Origin: Bacteroidales bacterium
GTDB lineage: Bacteria > Bacteroidota > Bacteroidia > Bacteroidales > UBA932
Assembly: GCA_012513425.1 (NCBI GenBank)
Contig: JAAZCF010000324.1
Location: 1-14,763 of the forward strand
Direction of reading: 5' to 3'
DNA: 14,763 bases
Shown in pieces: positions 5,749 to 12,288 of this stretch. Below the pieces are notes generated by a model. It was given only the letters and a program-made list of their open reading frames with translations. It made no database searches and was not told the origin of the DNA. Position 1 is the stretch's first letter. Every line of letters begins with the position of its first letter. Made by a program: the position numbers and the translations under genes.

Positions 5749-7362
5749 TTAAATTTTGCCTGTGAAGAAGTCGTTGCCTTTGTCATCAACAAGGATGAAG
5801 GCTGGGAAGTTTTCAACAGTGATTTTGTAGATGGCTTCCATGCCGAGCTCTGGATATTCAACGCATTCAATACTCTTGATTGAGTTCATTGAAAGAACAG
5901 CTGCAGGGCCGCCGATGCTGCCGAGGTAGAAGCCGCCATGCTTTTTACAAGCATCTGTCACAGCTTTTGTGCGGTTGCCTTTGGCAATCATTACCATTGA
6001 ACCCCCATGATCTTGGAACTCATCAACGTAAGGGTCCATACGGTTTGCTGTTGTTGGCCCCATTGAGCCGCAAGGCATTCCGGCAGGAGTCTTGGCAGGG
6101 CCTGCATACAACACAGGGTGATTTTTGAAGTAATCAGGAAGATCTTCACCTGCATCCAAACGAGCTTTTAACTTGGCGTGAGCGATGTCACGAGCCACGA
6201 TGATAGTACCATTCAAACTTACGCGGGTAGAAACCGAATATTTTGAGAGAGTCGTGCAAATTTCGCTCATTGGACGGTTGAGGTCAATGACTACACTATT
6301 TCCTTCGCCAGCATTGCGCATATCTTCAGGAATTAGTTCACTTGGCTTGTCGTCCATCTTCTCAATCCAAACACCATCGGCATTGATTTTAGCTTTGATA
6401 TTTCGGTCAGCTGAGCAACTTACTCCCAAGCCGATAGGGCAGCTGGCGCCATGACGAGGCAAGCGAATCACGCGGATGTCATGAGCAAAAGCTTTACCGC
6501 CAAACTGAGCACCCAAACCAATCTTGTAAGTCTCTTTCAATAGCTGTTCTTCAAGCTCAATGTCTCGGAAAGCTCGGCCAGTCTCATCACCTGTAGCCGG
6601 AAGACTATCATAGTAGTGAGTAGAAGCAAGCTTCACAGTGAGCAGATTTTTTTCAGCTGAAGTACCGCCGATAACAAATGCAATATGATAAGGAGGGCAG
6701 GCTGCTGTGCCGAGGCTCTTCATTTTTTCGATAAGGAAAGGAATCAAAGTGCCAGGGTTTTGAATGCGGGCCTTTGTCTCTTGATAAAAATATGTCTTGT
6801 TGGCAGACCCACCACCTTTTACTACGCAGAGGAACCTATATTCCATACCCTCTGTAGCCTCAATGTCAATCTGTGCAGGAAGGTTGCATTTGGTGTTGCC
6901 TTCGTTGTACATATCCAGAGGAGCATTTTGACTATAGCGTAAATTCTCTTCGGTATAAGTCTTGTACACACCTTTTGAGAGAGCCTCTTCGTCGCAAAAG
7001 CCGGTCCAAACTTGCTGGCCTTTCTCTGCATGAATGATTGCTGTGCCTGTGTCTTGGCAGAAAGGAAGTTTTCCTTTTGCAGCAACCTCTGCATTACGCA
7101 AGAAAGTAAGAGCTACATATTTGTCGTTGTCGCTAGTCTCGGGGTCGCTGAGAATTGCAGCTACCTGCTCGTTATGAGCGCGGCGCAATAAGAAGTTTAC
7201 ATCTCTGAAAGCAGCATTGGCAAGCATTGTGAGAGCTTCAGGGGCCACCTTTAATATATTGTGACCTTCAAATTCTCCAACACTTACCCCTTTGTCTGTA
7301 AGTTTATAATATTCGGTGGTATCTTCACCTAACTGAAACATTGGTTCATATTTAAATTCCAT
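5749..7362 (-). CDS. class I (iron-sulfur) fumarate hydratase
   Basis: This cytoplasmic enzyme hydrates fumarate to L-malate, and runs in reverse in the reductive branch that Bacteroidales use to make succinate and propionate. It is 537 residues from the ATG at 7362 (M-E-F-K-Y-E-P-M-F-Q). A longer frame opens at a TTG (7392) but lies over the promoter box and the galE end, so it is rejected. Class I (FumA/FumB-like, both domains in one chain) is shown by L-P-F-C-Q-D-T-G-T-A (C102), A-A-C-P-P-Y-H (C222) and G-V-S-C-S-A-D-R (C316). The spacing of these three cysteines (120 and 94) fits the [4Fe-4S] ligands of known class I fumarases. H-G-A-S-C-P-I-G and the C-terminal T-P-A-G-M-P-C-G-S-M-G-P-T-T-A-N-R-M are further family blocks. 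The oxygen-sensitive cluster fits an anaerobe. The gene is 13 nt after galE but has its own promoter and terminator. Confidence 0.95.
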   Translation of the reverse strand: MEFKYEPMFQLGEDTTEYYKLTDKGVSVGEFEGHNILKVAPEALTMLANAAFRDVNFLLRRAHNEQVAAILSDPETSDNDKYVALTFLRNAEVAAKGKLPFCQDTGTAIIHAEKGQQVWTGFCDEEALSKGVYKTYTEENLRYSQNAPLDMYNEGNTKCNLPAQIDIEATEGMEYRFLCVVKGGGSANKTYFYQETKARIQNPGTLIPFLIEKMKSLGTAACPPYHIAFVIGGTSAEKNLLTVKLASTHYYDSLPATGDETGRAFRDIELEEQLLKETYKIGLGAQFGGKAFAHDIRVIRLPRHGASCPIGLGVSCSADRNIKAKINADGVWIEKMDDKPSELIPEDMRNAGEGNSVVIDLNRPMSEICTTLSKYSVSTRVSLNGTIIVARDIAHAKLKARLDAGEDLPDYFKNHPVLYAGPAKTPAGMPCGSMGPTTANRMDPYVDEFQDHGGSMVMIAKGNRTKAVTDACKKHGGFYLGSIGGPAAVLSMNSIKSIECVEYPELGMEAIYKITVENFPAFILVDDKGNDFFTGKI

Positions 7363-7375
7363 ATTGTTAATATTT

Positions 7376-8407
7376 TTATTTTCGAAGCGCAAAGGTAATG
7401 TTTTGTTGCCATTTCCAAACCGATTTTAAAGTCTCAGACAGTGGCCTTGTGGCTTTCCAGCCAAGTTCATTATTCGAATAACTGGTATCGGCCCAAACAG
7501 CTTCAATATCTCCATCTCGGCGCGCAACAATCTGCCAATTGAGTTTCAAATGGTTTACTTCCTCAAAAGTTTTGATAAGTTCAATGGTTGAAACTCCGCG
7601 ACCAGTGCCGATATTGAATATTTCAAAGTTGGCTTTGCTGCGTCCTTGGCACATTCTGTCAACAGCCATCACATGAGCTTTAGCCAAATCCACAACATCA
7701 ATATAGTCGCGAATGCAACTGCCATCCGGAGTGTTGTAATCATTGCCAAACACATTCAACATAGGGCGGATGCCGGCTGCAGGCTGTGTAACCAATGGAA
7801 GCAGATTATTTGGAATTCCTCTTGGCAATTCGCCAATGAGAGCACTTGGATGGGCTCCGATAGGATTGAAATAGCGAAGAGCAATGCCTTTAAAACAGCC
7901 GTACGCAGAAATACTATCCCTAAGAATATCTTCGCACATTTGCTTTGTAGCTCCATAAGGAGAAGTGGCTGCCTTGCGAGGCGTCTGCTCAGTAACAGGC
8001 AGCACATCTGCCTGGCCATAGACTGTGCAGGAAGAAGAAAAAACGATATTTTCTACTGAATATTTTCTCATTAGATAAAGCAAATTAATCAAAGAGCCAA
8101 GGTTGTTTTGATAATAATCTAATGGCTTATGAACAGACTCGCCAACTGCCTTTAAAGCGGCAAAATGGATGACTGCAGCAAATGAATGTTTTTTGAAAAC
8201 ATCTTCAAGTTTTGAACTATCGAGACAATCTACTTGATAAAAAGTGATTTTTTTTGAACAAATTTTTTCAATGCCCTCGAGAATTGTTGGCTCGGAATTA
8301 GATAAATCATCTACAATAATCGGCTCATATCCAGCTTCGAATAGTTCTACACAAGTGTGCGATCCAATGTAGCCGCAACCGCCGGTAACGAGAATCTGTT
8401 TGCTCAT
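7376..8407 (-). CDS. galE: UDP-glucose 4-epimerase
   Basis: This cytoplasmic NAD-dependent enzyme interconverts UDP-glucose and UDP-galactose, feeding galactose use and surface polysaccharide synthesis. The 343 residues match the usual length of about 340. The N-terminal Rossmann motif T-G-G-C-G-Y-I-G-S-H is at residues 8-17. The second-shell H-F-A-A-L-K-A-V-G-E-S block is at 81-91, followed by S-S-S-C-T-V-Y-G at 124-131. The short-chain dehydrogenase dyad Y151-x3-K155 is in S-P-Y-G-A-T-K. R-Y-F-N-P-I-G-A-H-P-S and G-S-C-I-R-D-Y-I-D-V-V-D-L-A are characteristic of GalE. The ATG at 8407 is preceded by an AT-rich leader without SD. The last codons of the gene contain the fum promoter box. Confidence 0.95.
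   Translation of the reverse strand: MSKQILVTGGCGYIGSHTCVELFEAGYEPIIVDDLSNSEPTILEGIEKICSKKITFYQVDCLDSSKLEDVFKKHSFAAVIHFAALKAVGESVHKPLDYYQNNLGSLINLLYLMRKYSVENIVFSSSCTVYGQADVLPVTEQTPRKAATSPYGATKQMCEDILRDSISAYGCFKGIALRYFNPIGAHPSALIGELPRGIPNNLLPLVTQPAAGIRPMLNVFGNDYNTPDGSCIRDYIDVVDLAKAHVMAVDRMCQGRSKANFEIFNIGTGRGVSTIELIKTFEEVNHLKLNWQIVARRDGDIEAVWADTSYSNNELGWKATRPLSETLKSVWKWQQNITFALRK
7390..7419 (-). promoter_or_regulatory. fum promoter embedded in the 3' end of galE
   Basis: On the - strand a TTTG -33 element (7416-7419) and TACCTTTG (7390-7397, exact match to TAnnTTTG) are separated by 18 nt. Both lie within the coding sequence of the last galE codons. Transcription would start near 7383, giving a leader of about 20 nt before the fum ATG at 7362. 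This is the best full promoter match in the window. Confidence 0.7.
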
Positions 8408-8432
8408 ATTAATATATATTGATTATAAGTGT

Positions 8433-8440
8433 CAAAGGTA
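8433..8440 (-). promoter_or_regulatory. Bacteroidota -7 promoter box before galE
   Basis: TACCTTTG on the - strand, an exact TAnnTTTG match, lies 25 nt upstream of the galE ATG in the 95-nt divergent intergenic region. No clear TTTG lies at the -33 distance. The opposite gene (8503, + strand) shows no convincing -7 box in the same region, though TTTG at 8459-8462 could be its -33 element. Confidence 0.55.
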
Positions 8441-8502
8441 AGTTTTTTTGGCATACGATTTGACTATACTATTACGAAGTTTAACCCTTAAATATTTCAG
8501 TC

Positions 8503-9381
8503 ATGAAAAGGTTTGCAATATTTGCACTTTCCCTCATCTTAGTGATGGGTGTCTGCCCAGGAGAGGCATTGGGACAATCAAGAAGAAGTTCAGCAAACAA
8601 TACTGAAAGTTCAGTAAATAGCACAAAATCTAACAATAGTGCAAATGTAAAATCAGGCAGTCGAAAGAGTAGTAATGTTGGTGCAAGTAAAAATACTCGT
8701 ACCAGTGCGGCAAAGACTACTGCTTCAAAGACAGAGCCTCGCAAAGAGATTACAGCTCCAAAAAGCAATAATAATCGCAATGCTGCGGTAAAAGCTCCGA
8801 CCCCAAAGAACAATAGCAATCGCAATGCTGCAGTTAAAGCTCCGGCTCGAAATGCAGGGCCAGTTGGCAAAGAGGTAAGGCCTCCAAGGAATGAACCCCC
8901 TCGCGGCGACATGCGTCCACCAAGAAACGAACCACCTCGCCACAATATGCGCCCACCAAGGCCACCACGTCCAACTATTGGAAGCAGAATTAGAGCAAAT
9001 ATGCTACATAGAGCGTTAACCTTAGCGAGAATTAATAGGATTAATGATGCTGTTCGTAGATCGGAGAATGCAGCATATTTGGCAAGAAGATATTCAATTG
9101 TAGTTAATACTAACTATGTTCCAAGAACATACGCTGAAATATCAGCCAGAATTGATGACAGAACAGACTACTACTACGACGATGGTGTATTCTATGTTTT
9201 GGATAGAGATGGTGACTACTATGTGATTGAACCTCCTATTGGAGCTTTGGTTGAGTCACTGCCAAGAGACTATGAAAGAGTTTATCTAAACGATGAGTTG
9301 TATTACCAAGTAGAAAATACTCTATACAAATTGTCAGTAGTCAATGGTATTCCTTACTTTGAGGTTATTTGCAACCTATAA
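8503..9381 (+). CDS. secreted low-complexity protein with DUF6515-like C-terminal domain
   Basis: The function is unknown. The 292-residue protein starts with a signal peptide (M-K-R-F-A-I-F-A-L-S-L-I-L-V-M-G), with a likely cleavage after E-A-L-G near residue 24, so it is exported to the periplasm or cell surface. Residues ~25-90 are a disordered Ser/Asn/Lys/Thr-rich stretch. Residues 91-115 contain two 15-residue-period repeats (N-R-N-A-A-V-K-A-P), and 127-150 contain two 12-residue repeats (P-P-R-N-E-P-P-R) followed by P-P-R-P-P-R-P. A basic segment (160-200) leads to a Tyr-rich C-terminal domain: Y-Y-Y-D-D-G-V-F-Y-V (223-232), P-P-I-G-A-L-V-E-S-L-P (244-254), then E-L-Y-Y-Q-V. This pattern resembles the DUF6515 family of Bacteroidota secreted proteins. 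The basic, proline-rich linker might bind the cell wall or an acidic polymer; that is a guess. It is monocistronic and ends 2 nt from the convergent GSCFA gene. Confidence 0.8.
   Translation: MKRFAIFALSLILVMGVCPGEALGQSRRSSANNTESSVNSTKSNNSANVKSGSRKSSNVGASKNTRTSAAKTTASKTEPRKEITAPKSNNNRNAAVKAPTPKNNSNRNAAVKAPARNAGPVGKEVRPPRNEPPRGDMRPPRNEPPRHNMRPPRPPRPTIGSRIRANMLHRALTLARINRINDAVRRSENAAYLARRYSIVVNTNYVPRTYAEISARIDDRTDYYYDDGVFYVLDRDGDYYVIEPPIGALVESLPRDYERVYLNDELYYQVENTLYKLSVVNGIPYFEVICNL
8773..8844 (+). repeat. two-copy 45-bp-period coding repeat
   Basis: Segments 8773-8799 and 8818-8844 (27 bp each) match at 25 of 27 positions and start 45 bp apart, in frame. Each encodes N-R-N-A-A-V-K-A-P. The repeat lies in the linker of the secreted protein and may expand or contract by slippage or recombination without breaking the frame. 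Confidence 0.8.
8881..8952 (+). repeat. two-copy 36-bp tandem coding repeat (PPRNEPPR)
   Basis: Segments 8881-8916 and 8917-8952 are adjacent 36-bp units encoding P-P-R-N-E-P-P-R followed by G-D-M-R or H-N-M-R, then a partial third unit (P-P-R-P-P-R-P). The third-codon differences show the units are not freshly duplicated. Confidence 0.8.
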
Positions 9382-9383
9382 TA

Positions 9384-10241
9384 TTACTTAAATATTTGGT
9401 GGTGCTGCCCCTGGCGATAAGCATTGCGGGCAGCATCTACTTTAATAATAGCTGCTTTAGAAAAAGCATATTCTACAAATTTAGAAAAAATGTACTCTAA
9501 AGCTTGGGAAGAAGGATGAGTCATATCCTCAGAATAAAAACGATAATCCCTCAATTCGTCCATTATTATTTCGAAAGCAGGAAAATAATGAGCATTAGGG
9601 AAATGGCTAACGATGTTGTCAATAGCCAATAGCAGAGTAGCCTTACTAACTGCATTACCATTGGCTCCATCTGCAAAATGGCGGATAGGACTTACTGTAA
9701 AAATCCACTGTTTTTGAGAGTGTTCGCTGACCATATTCGATAAGAGAGAAATGACAGCCTCGACTGAAAGTCGCTCTCTGGTAAATTCATTACCGGCAAC
9801 TTTGTTACAATTTGCAACTATCTGTCCGCTGGCTATATTCCGAAATACCCAAGCAGTGCCTAAAGTAATCAAACAAATATCAGCCTGTCGAAAAGCATTG
9901 CCGGCTTGATCAAGCACAGCATTTGCGTTATCCAAAAATTCTTCCGCAGAAGGTCTAGAAAAGCTTGTATGATGACTAAAAGAGTTGTATCTGCCCAAAG
10001 GTTTGGAGAATATGACATCAGAGGCTAAAAACTTTTTGCCTGAAGTGAGTCTTTCAACTGCAGCAGCAATAGACGCAGGGTTATATAGAACGCCAAAAGG
10101 ATTTAGAGATACATCAAAGCCACTTTCTATCAAAAGTTCGCCAATTTCGTCGGCAAAGCAAGAACCGATAGCAGCAATTTTTACATTACTTTCAAAGCGC
10201 TTGGAAAGTGCTTTTATTTCTACCGGTGTAGTTAGCTTCAT
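9384..10241 (-). CDS. GSCFA domain protein (SGNH-hydrolase-like)
   Basis: The family is named for its N-terminal G-S-C-F-A motif, here G-S-C-F-A-D at residues 26-31. The biochemical role is not established. The layout resembles SGNH/GDSL hydrolases: S27 as candidate nucleophile in GSCFAD, T-L-G-T-A-W at 126-131, S-P-I-R-H at 184-188, and D239-M-T-H242 as a candidate catalytic D-x-x-H. An esterase or deacylase acting on cell-surface glycans is plausible but inferred. There is no signal peptide or membrane segment, so it is probably cytoplasmic. The 285-residue length is typical. The ATG at 10241 follows the stop of the S41 protease gene by one nucleotide, indicating coupled translation. It is the last gene of the operon, and no terminator is visible before the convergent gene that ends 2 nt away. 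Confidence 0.88.
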   Translation of the reverse strand: MKLTTPVEIKALSKRFESNVKIAAIGSCFADEIGELLIESGFDVSLNPFGVLYNPASIAAAVERLTSGKKFLASDVIFSKPLGRYNSFSHHTSFSRPSAEEFLDNANAVLDQAGNAFRQADICLITLGTAWVFRNIASGQIVANCNKVAGNEFTRERLSVEAVISLLSNMVSEHSQKQWIFTVSPIRHFADGANGNAVSKATLLLAIDNIVSHFPNAHYFPAFEIIMDELRDYRFYSEDMTHPSSQALEYIFSKFVEYAFSKAAIIKVDAARNAYRQGQHHQIFK

Positions 10242-10242
10242 A

Positions 10243-11844
10243 TTATATCATACCTTTATTGCTGGCGGCAATATCTATTATTTTATCAGTGGTTAGATAG
10301 ATTGGGTAAAAAGCTTTGTCTCCCATAGGGGTCATTCGTCCAATCAAAGCTCTAACCTGAGTAAGAATAATATCTTTTGATATTTGCCAATCGTCATTTT
10401 TAGGTACAGCTCCCTGGCCTGCGCCATATTTCAAAAAGGAAGCTTCAATGTTGCGGCTATCCAGGAATTTTTGCAACTCAGAAATTGTCTTGATGTTGCG
10501 AAGTGATGCCAAATTGCTGTCACTGAAGTTGCTGGCATATTTGTTTTGGAGACCAAGTCTGTTGCATTGAACCAAAAAGTCGGTGACACCAACTGTGTCG
10601 AGTGGTACAAAAACATCTGGGATGATGCCACCTCCGCCATAGACAGTTCTGCCCGCCTTGGTTTCATATTTCAAAGAGTCAACAGTCTTTATGCTGTCGG
10701 CACTGAAAAGCTCACCATTTTCATAGCGGTTATAAAAGTCGTAGGCGTAATCTTCGCTATATGGTTTTTGGATAGATCTTCCCGAAGGGGTGTAAAACCT
10801 TTGGACTGTCAGCCTGATGCCGCTGCCATCTGTAAAATAGACGGGCTCTTGGACCAATCCTTTGCCATAAGAGCGAATTCCATAAATTGTAGCTCTGTCA
10901 TTGTCTTGCATAGCTCCTGCGAAAATCTCGCTGGAAGATGCGCTGTTCTCATTGATAAGCACTGCGAGTTCTATGCTCTTGCAACTGCCTTTTCCATCGG
11001 CAAACATATCTTGACGAGGTCGGCTCTTGCCTTCAACATAGACAATCAAATCTCCTTTCTGCAAAAATTCGTTGCTGAGCAGTAGGGCTTGATCCATATA
11101 TCCACCAGGATTGTCTCTAAGGTCAAAAATGAGCTTTTTCATGCCTTGTTCGCGAAGCTCAGCAGTTGCTTCCAAAAACTCAAGGTAGCTGGTCTTAGCA
11201 AATTTTGACAATTTGATATAGCCGGTAGTATCGTTCCACATAAAAGATACGTCAATGCTGTTCACAGGAATTTTATCTCTTATTATGTCAAACGCAATCA
11301 AGTCATATACATCGTGGCGCTTTACTGATATTTGTACTTTGGTGCCTTTCTGCCCTTTCATTAACTTGACCATACTGTCTTGAGCCATGCCCACTCCGGC
11401 AATAATTCTATCATCAACCTTAATGATTCTGTCGCCATTTTGAAGGCCTGCCTTTTCTGACGGGCCGCCCACTATCACGTTGCTTATTATAGCAGTGTCA
11501 GATGGCACAGTAAACTGGACTCCTATGCCGTCAAAGCCGCCTTGAAGAGATTCTTCTGCCTGTTGCAAGTCTTCTACTGGCAAATACACAGAGTGAGGGT
11601 CAAGCTCTTGCATGAGCTTTGGCAATATGTCTTCAATTATCTTTGAATGATCAATTTCATCTACATAGTTTTCGTCCATTGTCTGCATTACAGCCAACAG
11701 TTTGCTCCAGTTGGTGGCAATGGAGTTGAGGTTTATTTGTTGCTTTCTAGAGTTTTGATATGCATTGCTACCAATAAAGGCAACTAAAACTAGTGCAATA
11801 GCCCAGATGAGAGTTTTCAGCAGACTTTTTTTATTTTCTTCCAT
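10243..11844 (-). CDS. S41 family C-terminal processing peptidase
   Basis: This is a periplasmic serine protease of the CtpA/Prc family that trims or degrades envelope proteins from their C-termini. The 533-residue protein has a short cytoplasmic N-terminus, one hydrophobic signal/anchor segment (about residues 9-25), and the N-terminal S41 helical region with L-M-Q-E-L-D-P-H-S-V-Y (77-87). A PDZ domain follows (about 98-180, with G-G-F-D-G-I-G-V and G-L-Q-N-G-D-R-I). The protease core includes D-L-R-D-N-P-G-G (241-248), N-S-A-S-S-S-E-I with the likely nucleophile S303, and S-Y-G-K-G-L-V-Q with K328. The 25-residue Ser-Lys spacing is that of the CtpA dyad. A C-terminal domain of about 150 residues follows. 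The gene begins 2 nt after the end of the intact dCMP deaminase reading frame and ends 1 nt before the GSCFA gene. Confidence 0.95.
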   Translation of the reverse strand: MEENKKSLLKTLIWAIALVLVAFIGSNAYQNSRKQQINLNSIATNWSKLLAVMQTMDENYVDEIDHSKIIEDILPKLMQELDPHSVYLPVEDLQQAEESLQGGFDGIGVQFTVPSDTAIISNVIVGGPSEKAGLQNGDRIIKVDDRIIAGVGMAQDSMVKLMKGQKGTKVQISVKRHDVYDLIAFDIIRDKIPVNSIDVSFMWNDTTGYIKLSKFAKTSYLEFLEATAELREQGMKKLIFDLRDNPGGYMDQALLLSNEFLQKGDLIVYVEGKSRPRQDMFADGKGSCKSIELAVLINENSASSSEIFAGAMQDNDRATIYGIRSYGKGLVQEPVYFTDGSGIRLTVQRFYTPSGRSIQKPYSEDYAYDFYNRYENGELFSADSIKTVDSLKYETKAGRTVYGGGGIIPDVFVPLDTVGVTDFLVQCNRLGLQNKYASNFSDSNLASLRNIKTISELQKFLDSRNIEASFLKYGAGQGAVPKNDDWQISKDIILTQVRALIGRMTPMGDKAFYPIYLTTDKIIDIAASNKGMI

Positions 11845-11846
11845 AA

Positions 11847-11925
11847 TTAATCTACAATTTCATATTGCATCACTTCTACGCCGGCTCTGCGCAGTAAGTT
11901 GATTCCTTCGTCATTTCTATATTTT
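11847..11925 (-). pseudogene. severed C-terminal tail of dCMP deaminase (other frame)
   Basis: Read one base back from the deaminase frame, this stretch encodes 24 residues (Y-R-N-D-E-G-I-N-L-L-R-R-A-G-V-E-V and a short end) stopping with TAA at 11847. These residues are the expected deaminase C-terminus: family members carry x-L-L-x-x-A-G-V/I-E-V at this point. Restoring one A in the A-run (T-run at 11922-11925 on the + strand) would rejoin the two frames into a 143-residue protein that ends 2 nt before the next gene. Confidence 0.8.
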
Positions 11926-12277
11926 CGTGAAAAACCACTCTTTTTATGCCTGATTGAATGATCAGTTTTGAACATTCCATGCAAGGTGCGGCTGTGACAT
12001 ACAAAGTGGCATCATTGCTATTATTTCCACTTCGAGCTACTTTGGTGATGGCATTTGCTTCGGCATGCAAAACATAAGCTTTGGTAATGCCATTCTCGTC
12101 TTCACAAACATTTTCAAAACCTGCAGGAGTTCCATTATAACCATCTGAAATAATCATTCTGTCTTTAACTATGAGGGCACCAACTTTGCGGCGAACACAA
12201 TAAGAGTTTTCTGCCCATATTAATGCCATTTTAAGATAGCTTTTATCGAAACTGATTTGTTTATCTGTCATGACCAT
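11876..12277 (-). CDS. dCMP deaminase (ComEB-like), frameshifted near the C-terminus
   Basis: This zinc enzyme deaminates dCMP to dUMP, the substrate of thymidylate synthase, in the cytoplasm. All catalytic elements are present: H71-A-E73 in V-L-H-A-E-A-N-A and P-C-M-E-C with C99 and C102, which together bind zinc and hold the proton shuttle. S-Y-C-x-R-R-K-V-G-A-L-I-V and D-G-Y-N-G-T-P-x-G-F-E-N are strong deoxycytidylate deaminase blocks. As read, the protein is 133 residues and ends in E-S-T-Y-C-A-E-P-A, which is not family-like. The conserved tail lies in the -1 frame (11847-11925), so one base was lost after about residue 118. No canonical slippery heptamer is seen, so a deletion or a homopolymer sequencing error is likelier than recoding. 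M1 (12277) or M3 (12271) could be the start. It lies 11 nt after the ABC exporter gene. Confidence 0.88.
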   Translation of the reverse strand: MVMTDKQISFDKSYLKMALIWAENSYCVRRKVGALIVKDRMIISDGYNGTPAGFENVCEDENGITKAYVLHAEANAITKVARSGNNSNDATLYVTAAPCMECSKLIIQSGIKRVVFHENIEMTKESTYCAEPA

Positions 12278-12288
12278 AGTATTATAAA

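Noticed and set aside
7363..7392. fum extended upstream to TTG 7392
   Set aside because: The extension covers the promoter -7 box and overlaps the end of galE; the ATG at 7362 fits fumarase length and spacing.
8441..8500. Promoter for the secreted protein gene
   Set aside because: TTTG at 8459-8462 could be a -33 element, but no sequence close to TAnnTTTG lies at the expected distance, so no feature was called.
8481..8945. 154-residue - strand open frame opposite the secreted protein gene
   Set aside because: It mirrors the low-complexity coding repeats of the + strand gene and has no independent support; the signal peptide and C-terminal domain show the + strand is coding.
11915..11930. 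Programmed -1 frameshifting in the dCMP deaminase gene
   Set aside because: No canonical X-XXY-YYZ heptamer lies in the zero frame and no clear downstream stimulator is seen; a base deletion or sequencing error explains it more simply.
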